Assembly: GCA_002419505.1 (NCBI GenBank)
Contig: DIGF01000005.1
Span: 1-6,013, forward strand
Direction: 5' to 3'
Length of the DNA: 6,013 bases
Origin: Caryophanales bacterium UBA5729
GTDB taxonomy: Bacteria > Bacillota_I > Bacilli_A > Izemoplasmatales > Hujiaoplasmataceae
The notes beneath the pieces are model-generated. The model ran no database searches. It saw only the letters and a program-made list of their open reading frames with translations, and was not told where the DNA came from. Shown here piece after piece: positions 1-5,882 of this stretch. Position 1 is the first letter of the stretch; each line of letters begins with the position of its first letter. A program made the position numbers and the translations under genes.

Positions 1-4
1 CTTG

Positions 5-20
5 ACTTATTATAGTAAGT
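5..20. repeat. 16-bp near-perfect palindrome, possible operator
   Basis: ACTTATTATAGTAAGT is self-complementary at 7 of 8 pairs, the exception being a T/G pair at 10/15. The half-site TAAGT recurs directly at 25-29, nine bases after the copy at 16-20. This arrangement resembles a dimeric-repressor site, but I recognise no specific regulator consensus, and in AT-rich DNA a palindrome like this may be chance. The gene it would control would lie off the left edge. Confidence 0.3.
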
Positions 21-81
21 CTCCTAAGTATAAATTTTGAATTTACTATATACTATTTAACTATTTAAAAATAGGCTAAAT

Positions 82-121
82 AAAACAAAAAACACACCGA
101 ATAAATCAAAGCTCTCAGTGT
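82..121 (-). terminator. minus-strand intrinsic terminator with no obvious gene
   Basis: Read on the minus strand, ACACTGAG (121-114) pairs with TTCGGTGT (101-94). All eight pairs form, two of them G-U wobbles, with a 12-nt loop. It is followed by G, six T (92-87), G and four T (85-82), a typical Rho-independent tail. On the plus strand the tail is only four T, so it works best for minus-strand transcripts. The only minus-strand frame leading into it is the doubtful 75-codon one, which continues past the hairpin. Confidence 0.55.
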
Positions 122-227
122 TTTCCATACAATGTATACAAATATTAATTATATTATAAATAATGTTAAGTAATAAAGTAACGGCGTTTATGTCATACAT
201 TAAATAATATAAGAAAATTAAAATTAT

Positions 228-256
228 GTTATATGTAGTTTTCTCTATATATGCAA
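228..256 (-). promoter_or_regulatory. possible weak minus-strand promoter
   Basis: On the minus strand TTGCAT (256-251) and TATAAC (233-228) are separated by exactly 17 nt. The -10 matches consensus at five of six positions and the -35 at only three. With the terminator at 121-82 it would define a transcript of about 140 nt. In DNA this AT-rich such matches occur often by chance, so confidence is low. Confidence 0.22.
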
Positions 257-293
257 TTTTTGTTTTCAAGAACATTAATTTCATTGCATCCCT

Positions 294-323
294 TTAACAT
301 TAACAAACTAAAAGTGTTATAAT
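294..323 (+). promoter_or_regulatory. sigma-A-type promoter of the pentose phosphate operon
   Basis: TTAACA (294-299, five of six to TTGACA), an 18-nt spacer and a perfect TATAAT (318-323). A TGT at 315-317 gives an extended -10 (TGn). Transcription should begin near position 330, leaving a leader of only about 20 nt before the first gene, so there is no room for a riboswitch. It is the only good promoter I see for the three-gene operon. Confidence 0.65.
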
Positions 324-351
324 AAAGAGTGATAAATAGGAGGTATTATTT

Positions 352-1248
352 ATGAAAAAAGTAGGTTTAATCGGCTTAGGAAGAATGGGTTATAATCTAG
401 CTCTTAATATGATTGATCATGAGATAGAGGTTTATGCTTATGATAAAGTTGTTAATGAAGAGATTAAGAATAATAAGAGTATTAAGTTATTTGCTGATAT
501 AAAATCATTAGTTAAAGCTTTAGCTAAACCAAGAATTATTTGGTTGATGGTTCCGGCTGGAGATATTACTGATAATGTTATTAATGAAGTTAGCGGCTAT
601 CTTGAAAAAGATGATATTATTATCGATGGCGGTAATTCTAATTATAATGATACGCTTAGAAGGTATCAGACTTTAAAAGAAAAACAACTTAATTTTATTG
701 ATTGCGGTACCAGTGGCGGCACTGATGGCGCAAGACACGGGGCTTCTTTAATGGTTGGTGGCGATGAAAGTATTGTTAAAAAGATTGAATGGTTATTTAC
801 TTCTTTAGCTACTAAAGACGGTTATGCTTATTTAGGTAAAGCTGGTAGTGGTCATTTTGTAAAAATGGTTCATAACGGAATTGAATACGGGATGATGCAA
901 GCGATTGGTGAAGGTTTTGAATTATTGGAAAAAAGTGATTTTAATTTAGATTACAAGGAAGTTTCTAAAGTCTGGGCTCACGGTTCAATTATTGAAGGTT
1001 TATTAATGGATACAGCTTATTCTGCTTTTAAGAAAGATGATAAATTAACTAGTATTATTGGTAGAGTTGATGATTCTGGTGAAGGTCAATGGACAATTGA
1101 AGCGGCACTTAAATATAAAGCTTCAATTCCAGTGATTGCGAATAGTTTATTTGCTCGATATAAATCAAGAGACGAAGATCATTTTTCAGAAAAGATCGTA
1201 GCCGCAATGAGAAATGAGTTCGGTGGCCATAAGGTGTATAAGAAATAA
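352..1248 (+). CDS. 6-phosphogluconate dehydrogenase, decarboxylating, short NAD-type (YqeC/GntZ-like)
   Basis: Oxidatively decarboxylates 6-phosphogluconate to ribulose 5-phosphate in the cytosol, the last step of the oxidative pentose phosphate branch. The start is set by AGGAGG at 338-343, eight bases upstream. The 298-residue product has an N-terminal Rossmann fold with GLGRMG (residues 8-13), DGGNSNY (92-98), the substrate-binding SGG (121-123) and the catalytic segment with K171, H174, N175 and E178. The length fits the short bacterial class (about 300 residues) rather than the 470-residue NADP-dependent Gnd. Residue D31, at the end of the second beta strand, sits where an acidic residue normally holds the adenosine ribose of NAD; the NADP-type Asn-Arg-Thr loop is absent. 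NAD preference is therefore inferred, not proven. The stop overlaps the next start by one base (TAATG). Gene symbols differ between species (gndA, yqeC, gntZ), so none is assigned. Confidence 0.93.
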   Translation: MKKVGLIGLGRMGYNLALNMIDHEIEVYAYDKVVNEEIKNNKSIKLFADIKSLVKALAKPRIIWLMVPAGDITDNVINEVSGYLEKDDIIIDGGNSNYNDTLRRYQTLKEKQLNFIDCGTSGGTDGARHGASLMVGGDESIVKKIEWLFTSLATKDGYAYLGKAGSGHFVKMVHNGIEYGMMQAIGEGFELLEKSDFNLDYKEVSKVWAHGSIIEGLLMDTAYSAFKKDDKLTSIIGRVDDSGEGQWTIEAALKYKASIPVIANSLFARYKSRDEDHFSEKIVAAMRNEFGGHKVYKK

Positions 1249-2603
1249 TGAAAAAGATTATCACTATTTTTGGTTCTACCGGGAACTTAATGTATAAAAA
1301 GCTTTTTCCCGCTTTAGCTAATTTAATTGAGAAAAAGTATCTAGACTTAGATACAAAAATCTACTTAGTTGCTAGAAAAGATTGTACCTTAAAAGAATAT
1401 ATTGAAGAAGCTAAAAAAGAAATGACTATCTCAATTGATTGGTCAAAGATTTTGCCTTTTTTAACCTATATTAAATTAGATGTTAATAACTTAGAAGATT
1501 ATAAACTACTTAATGAAACGATTCACAAGAATAAGGGTGAATTAGATAAGATTTTCTACTTAGCGGTTCCACCGCAATTGTTTCCGATAATCGCTAAAGG
1601 AATCAGTGAATCAGGTTTAATTAAAAAAGGTGATGAAAACTCAAAAATCGTTTTTGAAAAACCTTTTGGTGAAGATTTAAAAACTGCTAAAGAGATTAAT
1701 CAAGAGTTATGGAACTACTTCAACGAAAATCAAATTTACCGGATTGATCATTACCTAGGTAAAGAAATGATCCAAAACGTCTTAGTCGTTAGATTCGCTA
1801 ATATTATCTTTGAAAAAGCTTGGGATAACAAAACAGTAGAAAGTATTGTTATCTTAGCTAAAGAAAAAGAAGGAATACTGAATAGAGGAAATTATTACGA
1901 TAAAGTTGGGGCTTTAAAAGATATGGTTCAAAGTCATTTAATGCAAATGGTGGCATTGATTACGATGGAAAAACCGGTTAGTTTTACTTCTCAAGCAATT
2001 AAAGATGAAAAAGTAAAAGTAATTAAAAACTTAAAGATTAATCAAGAAAATATTCTACTAGGTCAATATCAAGGTTATTTAAAAGTAAAGAATGTCAGTG
2101 TTGCTTCTACTACTGAAACTTTTGTCTATGCTAAGGCTTGTATTGATAATGAAAGATGGAGTGGGGTACCGATTCACTTAATTACTGGTAAGTTACTTGA
2201 TGAAAAAAGATCGGAAATTATCATAAACTTTAAACATGAAACTAAAGCTTACGCATCAAGCGAACAAAATAAACTGATTATTAAAGTCGCTCCTGAAGAA
2301 GGCGTTAACTTTATCTTCAATGTTAAAGAAGCGGGATTAAATGATTTTATCGTACCTGCTAGTTTAGAATATTGTCATAGCTGTACGGCTTTAGGTAATA
2401 CTCCTGAAGCTTATGAAAAATTATTATTAGATCTAATTAATAAGCAAAACAGTTTATTTACCAGATGGGATGAGATTGAAACTTCCTGGTCAATTATCGA
2501 TGAAGTCAAAAAGCAGCAACTAGACATTTTCATCTATAATGATTATCAAGAGTTAAAGGAAAAAATCATTAAGGTTAGTGGAGGTATAAAAAATGATTTA
2601 TGA
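1248..2603 (+). CDS. zwf: glucose-6-phosphate 1-dehydrogenase
   Basis: Oxidises glucose 6-phosphate to 6-phosphogluconolactone with reduction of NAD(P), the entry step of the oxidative pentose phosphate branch. The 451-residue protein starts with the nucleotide-binding loop GSTGNL (9-14) followed by KKLFPAL, a slight variant of the usual GASGDLxxRKLxPAL. Other family landmarks are EKPFG (137-141), the signature RIDHYLGKE (165-173) and YYDKVGALKDMVQSHLMQ (216-233), in which H230 matches the catalytic His. It is somewhat shorter than the usual 480-490 residues, with no internal gap in the motifs. Its ATG shares a base with the preceding stop, and a weak AAGGTG lies at 1231-1236, so translational coupling is likely. 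It stops at TGA (2601-2603), with TAG two codons later. The overlap with the next gene is 11 nt. Confidence 0.96.
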   Translation: MKKIITIFGSTGNLMYKKLFPALANLIEKKYLDLDTKIYLVARKDCTLKEYIEEAKKEMTISIDWSKILPFLTYIKLDVNNLEDYKLLNETIHKNKGELDKIFYLAVPPQLFPIIAKGISESGLIKKGDENSKIVFEKPFGEDLKTAKEINQELWNYFNENQIYRIDHYLGKEMIQNVLVVRFANIIFEKAWDNKTVESIVILAKEKEGILNRGNYYDKVGALKDMVQSHLMQMVALITMEKPVSFTSQAIKDEKVKVIKNLKINQENILLGQYQGYLKVKNVSVASTTETFVYAKACIDNERWSGVPIHLITGKLLDEKRSEIIINFKHETKAYASSEQNKLIIKVAPEEGVNFIFNVKEAGLNDFIVPASLEYCHSCTALGNTPEAYEKLLLDLINKQNSLFTRWDEIETSWSIIDEVKKQQLDIFIYNDYQELKEKIIKVSGGIKNDL

Positions 2604-3207
2604 TATTAGCATGACGGTTCATCCAGAGATGACTGTATATAAAAACAAAGCAGAAAAAAAACCGATTATTAAACAAGTTACCTTCTTTGCCAAAGAAGGT
2701 AATTATGAATCATTATTAACAATGAATTTACACAGTGGCACTCATATTGATTATCCTTTACATATGCTTGAAAACGGCAATAACTCTGATACGGAAAATT
2801 TAGAAGTTTTAATTGGGGAAGCTAAAGTCTTTGACTTAAGCCATTTACAAGAAAAGATTGAGGATTCAGATATTAAGAATTTAGATATTAAAAAAAATGA
2901 TTTTATCTTATTTAAAACTAAAAATAGCTTTTCTGAAGAGTTTGATTATAACTTCGTCTATCTAGCTGAATCAGCTGCTAAACACTTGTCAGAGCTTAAA
3001 ATTAGAGGTGTAGGGATTGATAGTTTAGGAATTGAAAGAGCGCAAGCAGATTATCCAACTCATAAGATATTATTAGGAAATAATATTATTATTTTAGAAG
3101 GATTAAGATTAAAAGATATTAATGAAGATAAGTATCAACTATATTGTTTACCGTTAAAAATCGCTAAAGTTGAAGCCTCTCCTGTAAGAGCGATATTAAT
3201 TAAATAA
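2593..3207 (+). CDS. cyclase-family (kynurenine formamidase-like) metal-dependent hydrolase
   Basis: A 204-residue cytosolic protein of the cyclase superfamily (kynurenine formamidase, isatin hydrolase and relatives), which hydrolyses amide or ring bonds with a divalent metal. The family motif HSGTHIDYPLH (47-57) supplies H47, H51 and D53 as likely metal ligands and H57 as the likely catalytic His. H157 and E169 (in ILEGL) fit the C-terminal ligands, and GIDSLGIE (141-148) is also typical. The length is normal. GGAGG (2580-2584), eight bases upstream inside zwf, sets the start, and the 11-nt overlap implies coupled translation. No tryptophan-degradation gene is nearby, so kynurenine formamidase is a doubtful label. 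The setting directly after glucose-6-phosphate dehydrogenase, with no 6-phosphogluconolactonase in the operon, raises the possibility that it acts on a sugar lactone. That role is inference; the family assignment is firm. Confidence 0.88.
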   Translation: MIYDISMTVHPEMTVYKNKAEKKPIIKQVTFFAKEGNYESLLTMNLHSGTHIDYPLHMLENGNNSDTENLEVLIGEAKVFDLSHLQEKIEDSDIKNLDIKKNDFILFKTKNSFSEEFDYNFVYLAESAAKHLSELKIRGVGIDSLGIERAQADYPTHKILLGNNIIILEGLRLKDINEDKYQLYCLPLKIAKVEASPVRAILIK

Positions 3208-3220
3208 TTTATAACAAATA

Positions 3221-3263
3221 AAAAAAATAACACTGATTAAGCAAATTAATCAGTGTTTTAAAT
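3221..3263. terminator. bidirectional intrinsic terminator between convergent genes
   Basis: A perfect 12-bp stem, AACACTGATTAA (3229-3240) and its complement (3246-3257), closes on a GCAAA loop. On the plus strand the stem runs into TTTT followed by AAATTT, ending the pentose phosphate operon. On the minus strand it is followed by a run of seven T (3227-3221), ending the aminopeptidase transcript. It begins 21 nt past the plus-strand stop and lies 13 nt beyond the minus-strand stop. Confidence 0.92.
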
Positions 3264-3276
3264 TTATAAAATATAA

Positions 3277-4638
3277 TTATTTATTAAAATACTCCGCTAA
3301 GGTTTTAACCAAAATCCCACTACCGCCTTTTTTCTCATCAAAGGCTGTACCAGCGATATCTAAATGAATCCAAGGGTTATTGTTTTCAACAAACTTTTCC
3401 AAGAAAGCCGCAGCTACACTAGCGCCAGCTAGTCTAGTGCTGCTAGAGTTTTTTAAATCCGCTGAGAAACTCTTTAATTCTTTACGGTAGCCTTCAGAGA
3501 TTGGCATTTGCCAAAGCTTTTCTTTAGTTTTTTCACTTAAAGCTAATAACTCATTAACAAAGTCTTGATTATTAGTAAATGCTCCGGTATATTCTTTACC
3601 TAAAGCTCCAACCACTGCGCCAGTTAAAGTTGCGATATCGATTAGTTTAGTCGCTCCTTCTTTTTGGGCAAACCATAAAGCATCAGCTAAGGTTAATCTA
3701 CCTTCAGCATCAGTTGATAAGATTTCAATCGTTAAACCGTTAGCTGCGGTTAAAATATCATCAGGAACAATCGCATCATCACCGATTCTGTTATCGGTCG
3801 CAGCGATTATGACATCGACATTATGAGGATATTTTAATTTTGCGATGATTTCAATCGCTCCTAAAACTGTAGCGGCTCCAGCCATATCGCATTTCATCGT
3901 TGGCATGCCGGTGCCGGTTTTAAGTGAATAACCGCCAGTGTCAAACATTACGCCTTTACCGATTAAACCAACAATCTCTTTAGATTCCTTATTTCCAGTA
4001 TATCTTAGGTGAATTAACTGCGGTTCATCTTTACTGCCTTTATTAACCCCTAAGAAAGCACCCATGTTCATTGCTTCACATTCAACTTTGCCGTAGACTT
4101 TGACGCTTAAGTTATCGATTGTTTCTAATTCTTTAGCATATTCAGTTAATTTTTTAGCATTTAAATAGTTATATGGTAAATTAACTAACTGTTTCGTATG
4201 ATTTACCGCTTCACCGTAAATCATACCGGCATTAATTTGTGCAGCAAAATCATTATCACTGTAATAATAAAGATTTACTTCACTTTGCGCATTGTTAGCT
4301 TTAAAGGTATTAAAGCGGTAACTTGATTCTACCAAGATGGTAAATAATTCTTTAATCTCGACTTTACTGAAAGTATCTAGTAAGATTAAAACATCTTCTT
4401 TTAAATCAAAGAGTTTACTTAAACCTTTTTCTAAGATTTTGTCTTCATCAAGAATAATTACCTTCTTCATCGCTAGTTTACCTAGAGTATGAATGATTTC
4501 TACTTCAGCTTCTAAATCAGATTTTTGAATATTAAGTTTTTCTAATATGGTTTTAACTAGCTCTTGATCAGTATTGCTAGTTATCACACAGGTTTTCTTT
4601 TCTAACTCTAAATTAAATTCTGCTTGTTTCTTGAACAT
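3277..4638 (-). CDS. M17 family leucyl aminopeptidase
   Basis: A cytosolic two-metal aminopeptidase that removes N-terminal residues, typically leucine, from peptides and helps recycle them. The 453-residue protein has a variable N-terminal domain (about 1-140), the linker VNLPYNYLNAKKL (152-164) in place of the usual VNTPPNxLTP, and a catalytic domain. Metal and active-site residues are present in order: K228 and D233 (KGVMFDTGG), K240, D251 (MKCDMAGAA), then D310, E312 and R314 in STDAEGRL, the family signature with Ser for the usual Asn. The normally conserved ENMPSG stretch before it is replaced by TDNRIGDDAIVPDD (281-294), so it is a divergent subgroup and the name pepA is not assigned. 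AGGAGG at 4649-4644, five bases upstream, fixes the start. It is convergent with the pentose phosphate operon and has its own promoter and terminator. Confidence 0.93.
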   Translation of the reverse strand: MFKKQAEFNLELEKKTCVITSNTDQELVKTILEKLNIQKSDLEAEVEIIHTLGKLAMKKVIILDEDKILEKGLSKLFDLKEDVLILLDTFSKVEIKELFTILVESSYRFNTFKANNAQSEVNLYYYSDNDFAAQINAGMIYGEAVNHTKQLVNLPYNYLNAKKLTEYAKELETIDNLSVKVYGKVECEAMNMGAFLGVNKGSKDEPQLIHLRYTGNKESKEIVGLIGKGVMFDTGGYSLKTGTGMPTMKCDMAGAATVLGAIEIIAKLKYPHNVDVIIAATDNRIGDDAIVPDDILTAANGLTIEILSTDAEGRLTLADALWFAQKEGATKLIDIATLTGAVVGALGKEYTGAFTNNQDFVNELLALSEKTKEKLWQMPISEGYRKELKSFSADLKNSSSTRLAGASVAAAFLEKFVENNNPWIHLDIAGTAFDEKKGGSGILVKTLAEYFNK

Positions 4639-4686
4639 ATTGTCCTCCTAAATTATTAAACGCTTTTTAAATAATCATCTTTTTCT

Positions 4687-4695
4687 ATTGTATCA
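4687..4695 (-). promoter_or_regulatory. extended -10 promoter of the aminopeptidase gene
   Basis: On the minus strand TGA (4695-4693) precedes TACAAT (4692-4687), giving an extended -10 with five of six matches. No good -35 is found at 16-18 nt spacing (only T-rich sequence), which the TGn element could compensate. Transcription would start near 4680, a leader of roughly 40 nt. A perfect 8-bp palindrome TTAGCTAA (4701-4708) sits in the would-be spacer and could be an operator, though that is speculative. Confidence 0.5.
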
Positions 4696-4731
4696 CATTA
4701 TTAGCTAACAAAATAATAAAAGCTTGTTAAA

Positions 4732-4797
4732 TTTATCTGATACTTAATTCATTGATTATCACAACTTGATAAAATTCCTATCTTTAAGTCAGATAAA
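4732..4797. repeat. long imperfect dyad with nested hairpin upstream of the aminopeptidase promoter
   Basis: TTTATCTG (4732-4739) pairs with CAGATAAA (4790-4797). After a two-base bulge, ACTTAA (4742-4747) pairs with TTAAGT (4784-4789). Inside it TTATCA (4756-4761) and TGATAA (4767-4772) form a six-pair hairpin with a CAACT loop. The motif TTATC/GATAA therefore appears four times in 66 bp. As DNA it could be a set of operator half-sites upstream of the minus-strand promoter. As plus-strand RNA it would fold and end at the terminator at 4851-4888. Neither role is shown. Confidence 0.5.
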
Positions 4798-4847
4798 GCT
4801 TTCTATTTTTTGTCATTTTCTCAAGTCAAAAAATCGATATTTCTATA

Positions 4848-4888
4848 TAAAAAACACTGATTAATTATTCTTAATCCGTGCTTTTTTT
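4848..4888. terminator. intrinsic terminator after the SHOCT gene, T-rich on both strands
   Basis: GATTAA (4859-4864) pairs with TTAATC (4871-4876) around a six-base loop. A T/C mismatch follows, then CAC/GTG (4855-4857 with 4878-4880), another mismatch and an A/T base. On the minus strand the stem is followed by TTTTTT (4854-4849), ten nt after the TGA of the SHOCT gene, so it ends that transcript. On the plus strand it is followed by seven T (4882-4888), although no plus-strand gene leads into it. Its left arm repeats the AACACTGATTAA of the terminator at 3229-3240. Confidence 0.82.
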
Positions 4889-4897
4889 CATTTATCA

Positions 4898-5860
4898 TCA
4901 AACTTCATCTATTAGCTTTTGTTTCTTTAAATCATATTCTTCCTTGGTGATATGCCCGTCTTTAAGCAATTGCTGCAGGAGAGCAAACTTAGCATTGATA
5001 TCCTGACCATTAGTTTTGACGGTTTTATAAACTACTTGTTGTTTAACTAATTCCTCAAAAATCTCTTTACTCTTTTCTGGCAAATGACTTTTTAAGATAT
5101 CATAGAAGGTACTGCCACAAAGCAGTTCATTAACGCCTTCATCATCTAGAAAGACAATCCTGGTTTTTCTAGTGTCGTGCAGGATTAACTCGCTTTCGAT
5201 CGGATTGATTTTTTGTTGACCACCGACAATCGCTCCGGCAGTTCCCATAATCTGGCCACCGATGAAAGCTCCAGCAACATTCGGGCCTTCAGAGCCACCG
5301 CCGGAAATCTTATTCTCATAAAACTTCTCGCCTACAAGTTCATAAAACTTAACTTGATCTTTTCTTTTAGAAATTCCGTGAATCCTCGCCACTAAATAAT
5401 CTATTGGTGGACAAGGAAAAAAGTTAATTTCATCCTTGGTTTGCCAATAAAAAAACTCAAAGTTTTCATCATGCCAATCACCGTTAATCATTTTCTTGTC
5501 GATTACAACTCTTGCCAGTGATTTAACACTTGAAATAATTGGGTCGGCATGCTTTTTATATTCTGCTAGTTTCTCTTCATATAACTTAATTCTCTTAACG
5601 TCTTCAGCGCTTTTATTAGCCACGTTAGCTAGTAACAAAACCAAAAAGAAACCTAATCCAATTAGAATTAAATTAAAATTTCTATTAATAAAAGAATTAA
5701 TCTGTTGACCAAGTTCAGGGTCAGTAATCGATAAGACAACTGCAACAAGTAATGAAATCCCTAAAACCATAATAAATATAACAACTGCGGTTTTCCAACG
5801 GTTTTTGGGATCATTTTTAAACTTATACTGATTTAGCAAAGCAACATAGTCGATGTTCAT
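4898..5860 (-). CDS. two-TM membrane protein with C-terminal SHOCT domain, function unknown
   Basis: The start is taken at 5860, not at the upstream in-frame ATG at 5923. Only the inner ATG has a purine-rich Shine-Dalgarno (GGAG at 5871-5868, seven bases away), and the upstream ATG lies inside the leader hairpin. The 320-residue product has two transmembrane helices (about 25-45 and 63-81), a charged, probably coiled segment (84-106), a soluble domain (about 107-280) and a Gly-rich stretch at 186-214 with GxxxG-like spacing (GGGSEGP, GAFIGGQIMGTAGAIVGG). It ends in a SHOCT domain (about 289-318: LLQQLLKDGHITKEEYDLKKQKL). SHOCT is a short helical oligomerisation module found at the ends of many unrelated proteins. 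No catalytic motif is evident. It stops at TGA followed by TGA and TAA. It forms a single-gene unit with its own promoter and terminator. Membrane topology is inferred, and a regulatory or stress role would be a guess. Confidence 0.82.
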   Translation of the reverse strand: MNIDYVALLNQYKFKNDPKNRWKTAVVIFIMVLGISLLVAVVLSITDPELGQQINSFINRNFNLILIGLGFFLVLLLANVANKSAEDVKRIKLYEEKLAEYKKHADPIISSVKSLARVVIDKKMINGDWHDENFEFFYWQTKDEINFFPCPPIDYLVARIHGISKRKDQVKFYELVGEKFYENKISGGGSEGPNVAGAFIGGQIMGTAGAIVGGQQKINPIESELILHDTRKTRIVFLDDEGVNELLCGSTFYDILKSHLPEKSKEIFEELVKQQVVYKTVKTNGQDINAKFALLQQLLKDGHITKEEYDLKKQKLIDEV

Positions 5861-5863
5861 AAA

Positions 5864-5875
5864 CCTTCTCCTCTC
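5864..5875 (-). promoter_or_regulatory. ribosome binding site deciding the SHOCT-gene start
   Basis: On the minus strand GAGAGGAGAAGG immediately precedes TTT and the ATG at 5860. Its GGAG core ends seven bases from the start codon, which is optimal. The alternative ATG at 5923 is preceded by AATACAAGTG with no Shine-Dalgarno and falls about 13 nt after the predicted transcription start, so the 21-residue extension is very probably not translated. Confidence 0.85.
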
Positions 5876-5882
5876 AGAAAGA

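Larger units (their letters stand above)
1..293. other. AT-rich intergenic region without a convincing gene
   Basis: This stretch is very rich in A and T and has no open frame with family-like features. A 75-codon minus-strand frame (284 to 57) exists, but its hydrophobic Ile/Leu/Phe/Tyr composition is what AT-rich DNA yields by chance, and an intrinsic terminator falls inside its 3' third. What can be seen is a palindrome at 5-20, degenerate ACTAT repeats at 45-67 including a perfect tandem of ACTATTTA (52-59 and 60-67), a small palindrome CTATTT-AA-AAATAG (61-74), a minus-strand terminator (82-121), and a possible weak minus-strand promoter (about 228-256). Anything upstream of position 1 is unknown. 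Confidence 0.6.

Noticed and set aside
1..34. A plus-strand promoter (TTGACT at 2-7 with TATAAA at 29-34)
   Set aside because: The spacer is 21 nt, too long for sigma-A, and the following sequence has no gene for 300 bases.
57..284. 75-codon minus-strand frame encoding a hydrophobic Ile/Leu/Phe/Tyr-rich peptide
   Set aside because: Composition is what AT-rich DNA gives by chance, the ribosome site is weak (AAAGGG), and an intrinsic terminator lies inside the last third of the frame.
161..302. Copies of TTAACATTA (inverted at 161-169, direct at 294-302, part copy at 271-278) as regulator sites
   Set aside because: The word is short and purely AT-rich apart from one C; this many copies is expected by chance here.
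294..351. A leader riboswitch in front of the pentose phosphate operon
   Set aside because: The promoter -10 ends at 323 and the start codon is at 352, leaving only about 20 nt of leader.
2593..3207. Naming the third operon gene kynB
   Set aside because: The family motif alone does not prove kynurenine formamidase, and no kynurenine-pathway gene is nearby.
5213..5395. 60-codon plus-strand frame
   Set aside because: It lies wholly inside the SHOCT gene on the opposite strand, which has clear domain structure. It is a shadow frame.
5496..5708. 70-codon plus-strand frame
   Set aside because: It is antisense to the transmembrane and coiled segment of the SHOCT gene; no ribosome site and no recognisable features.
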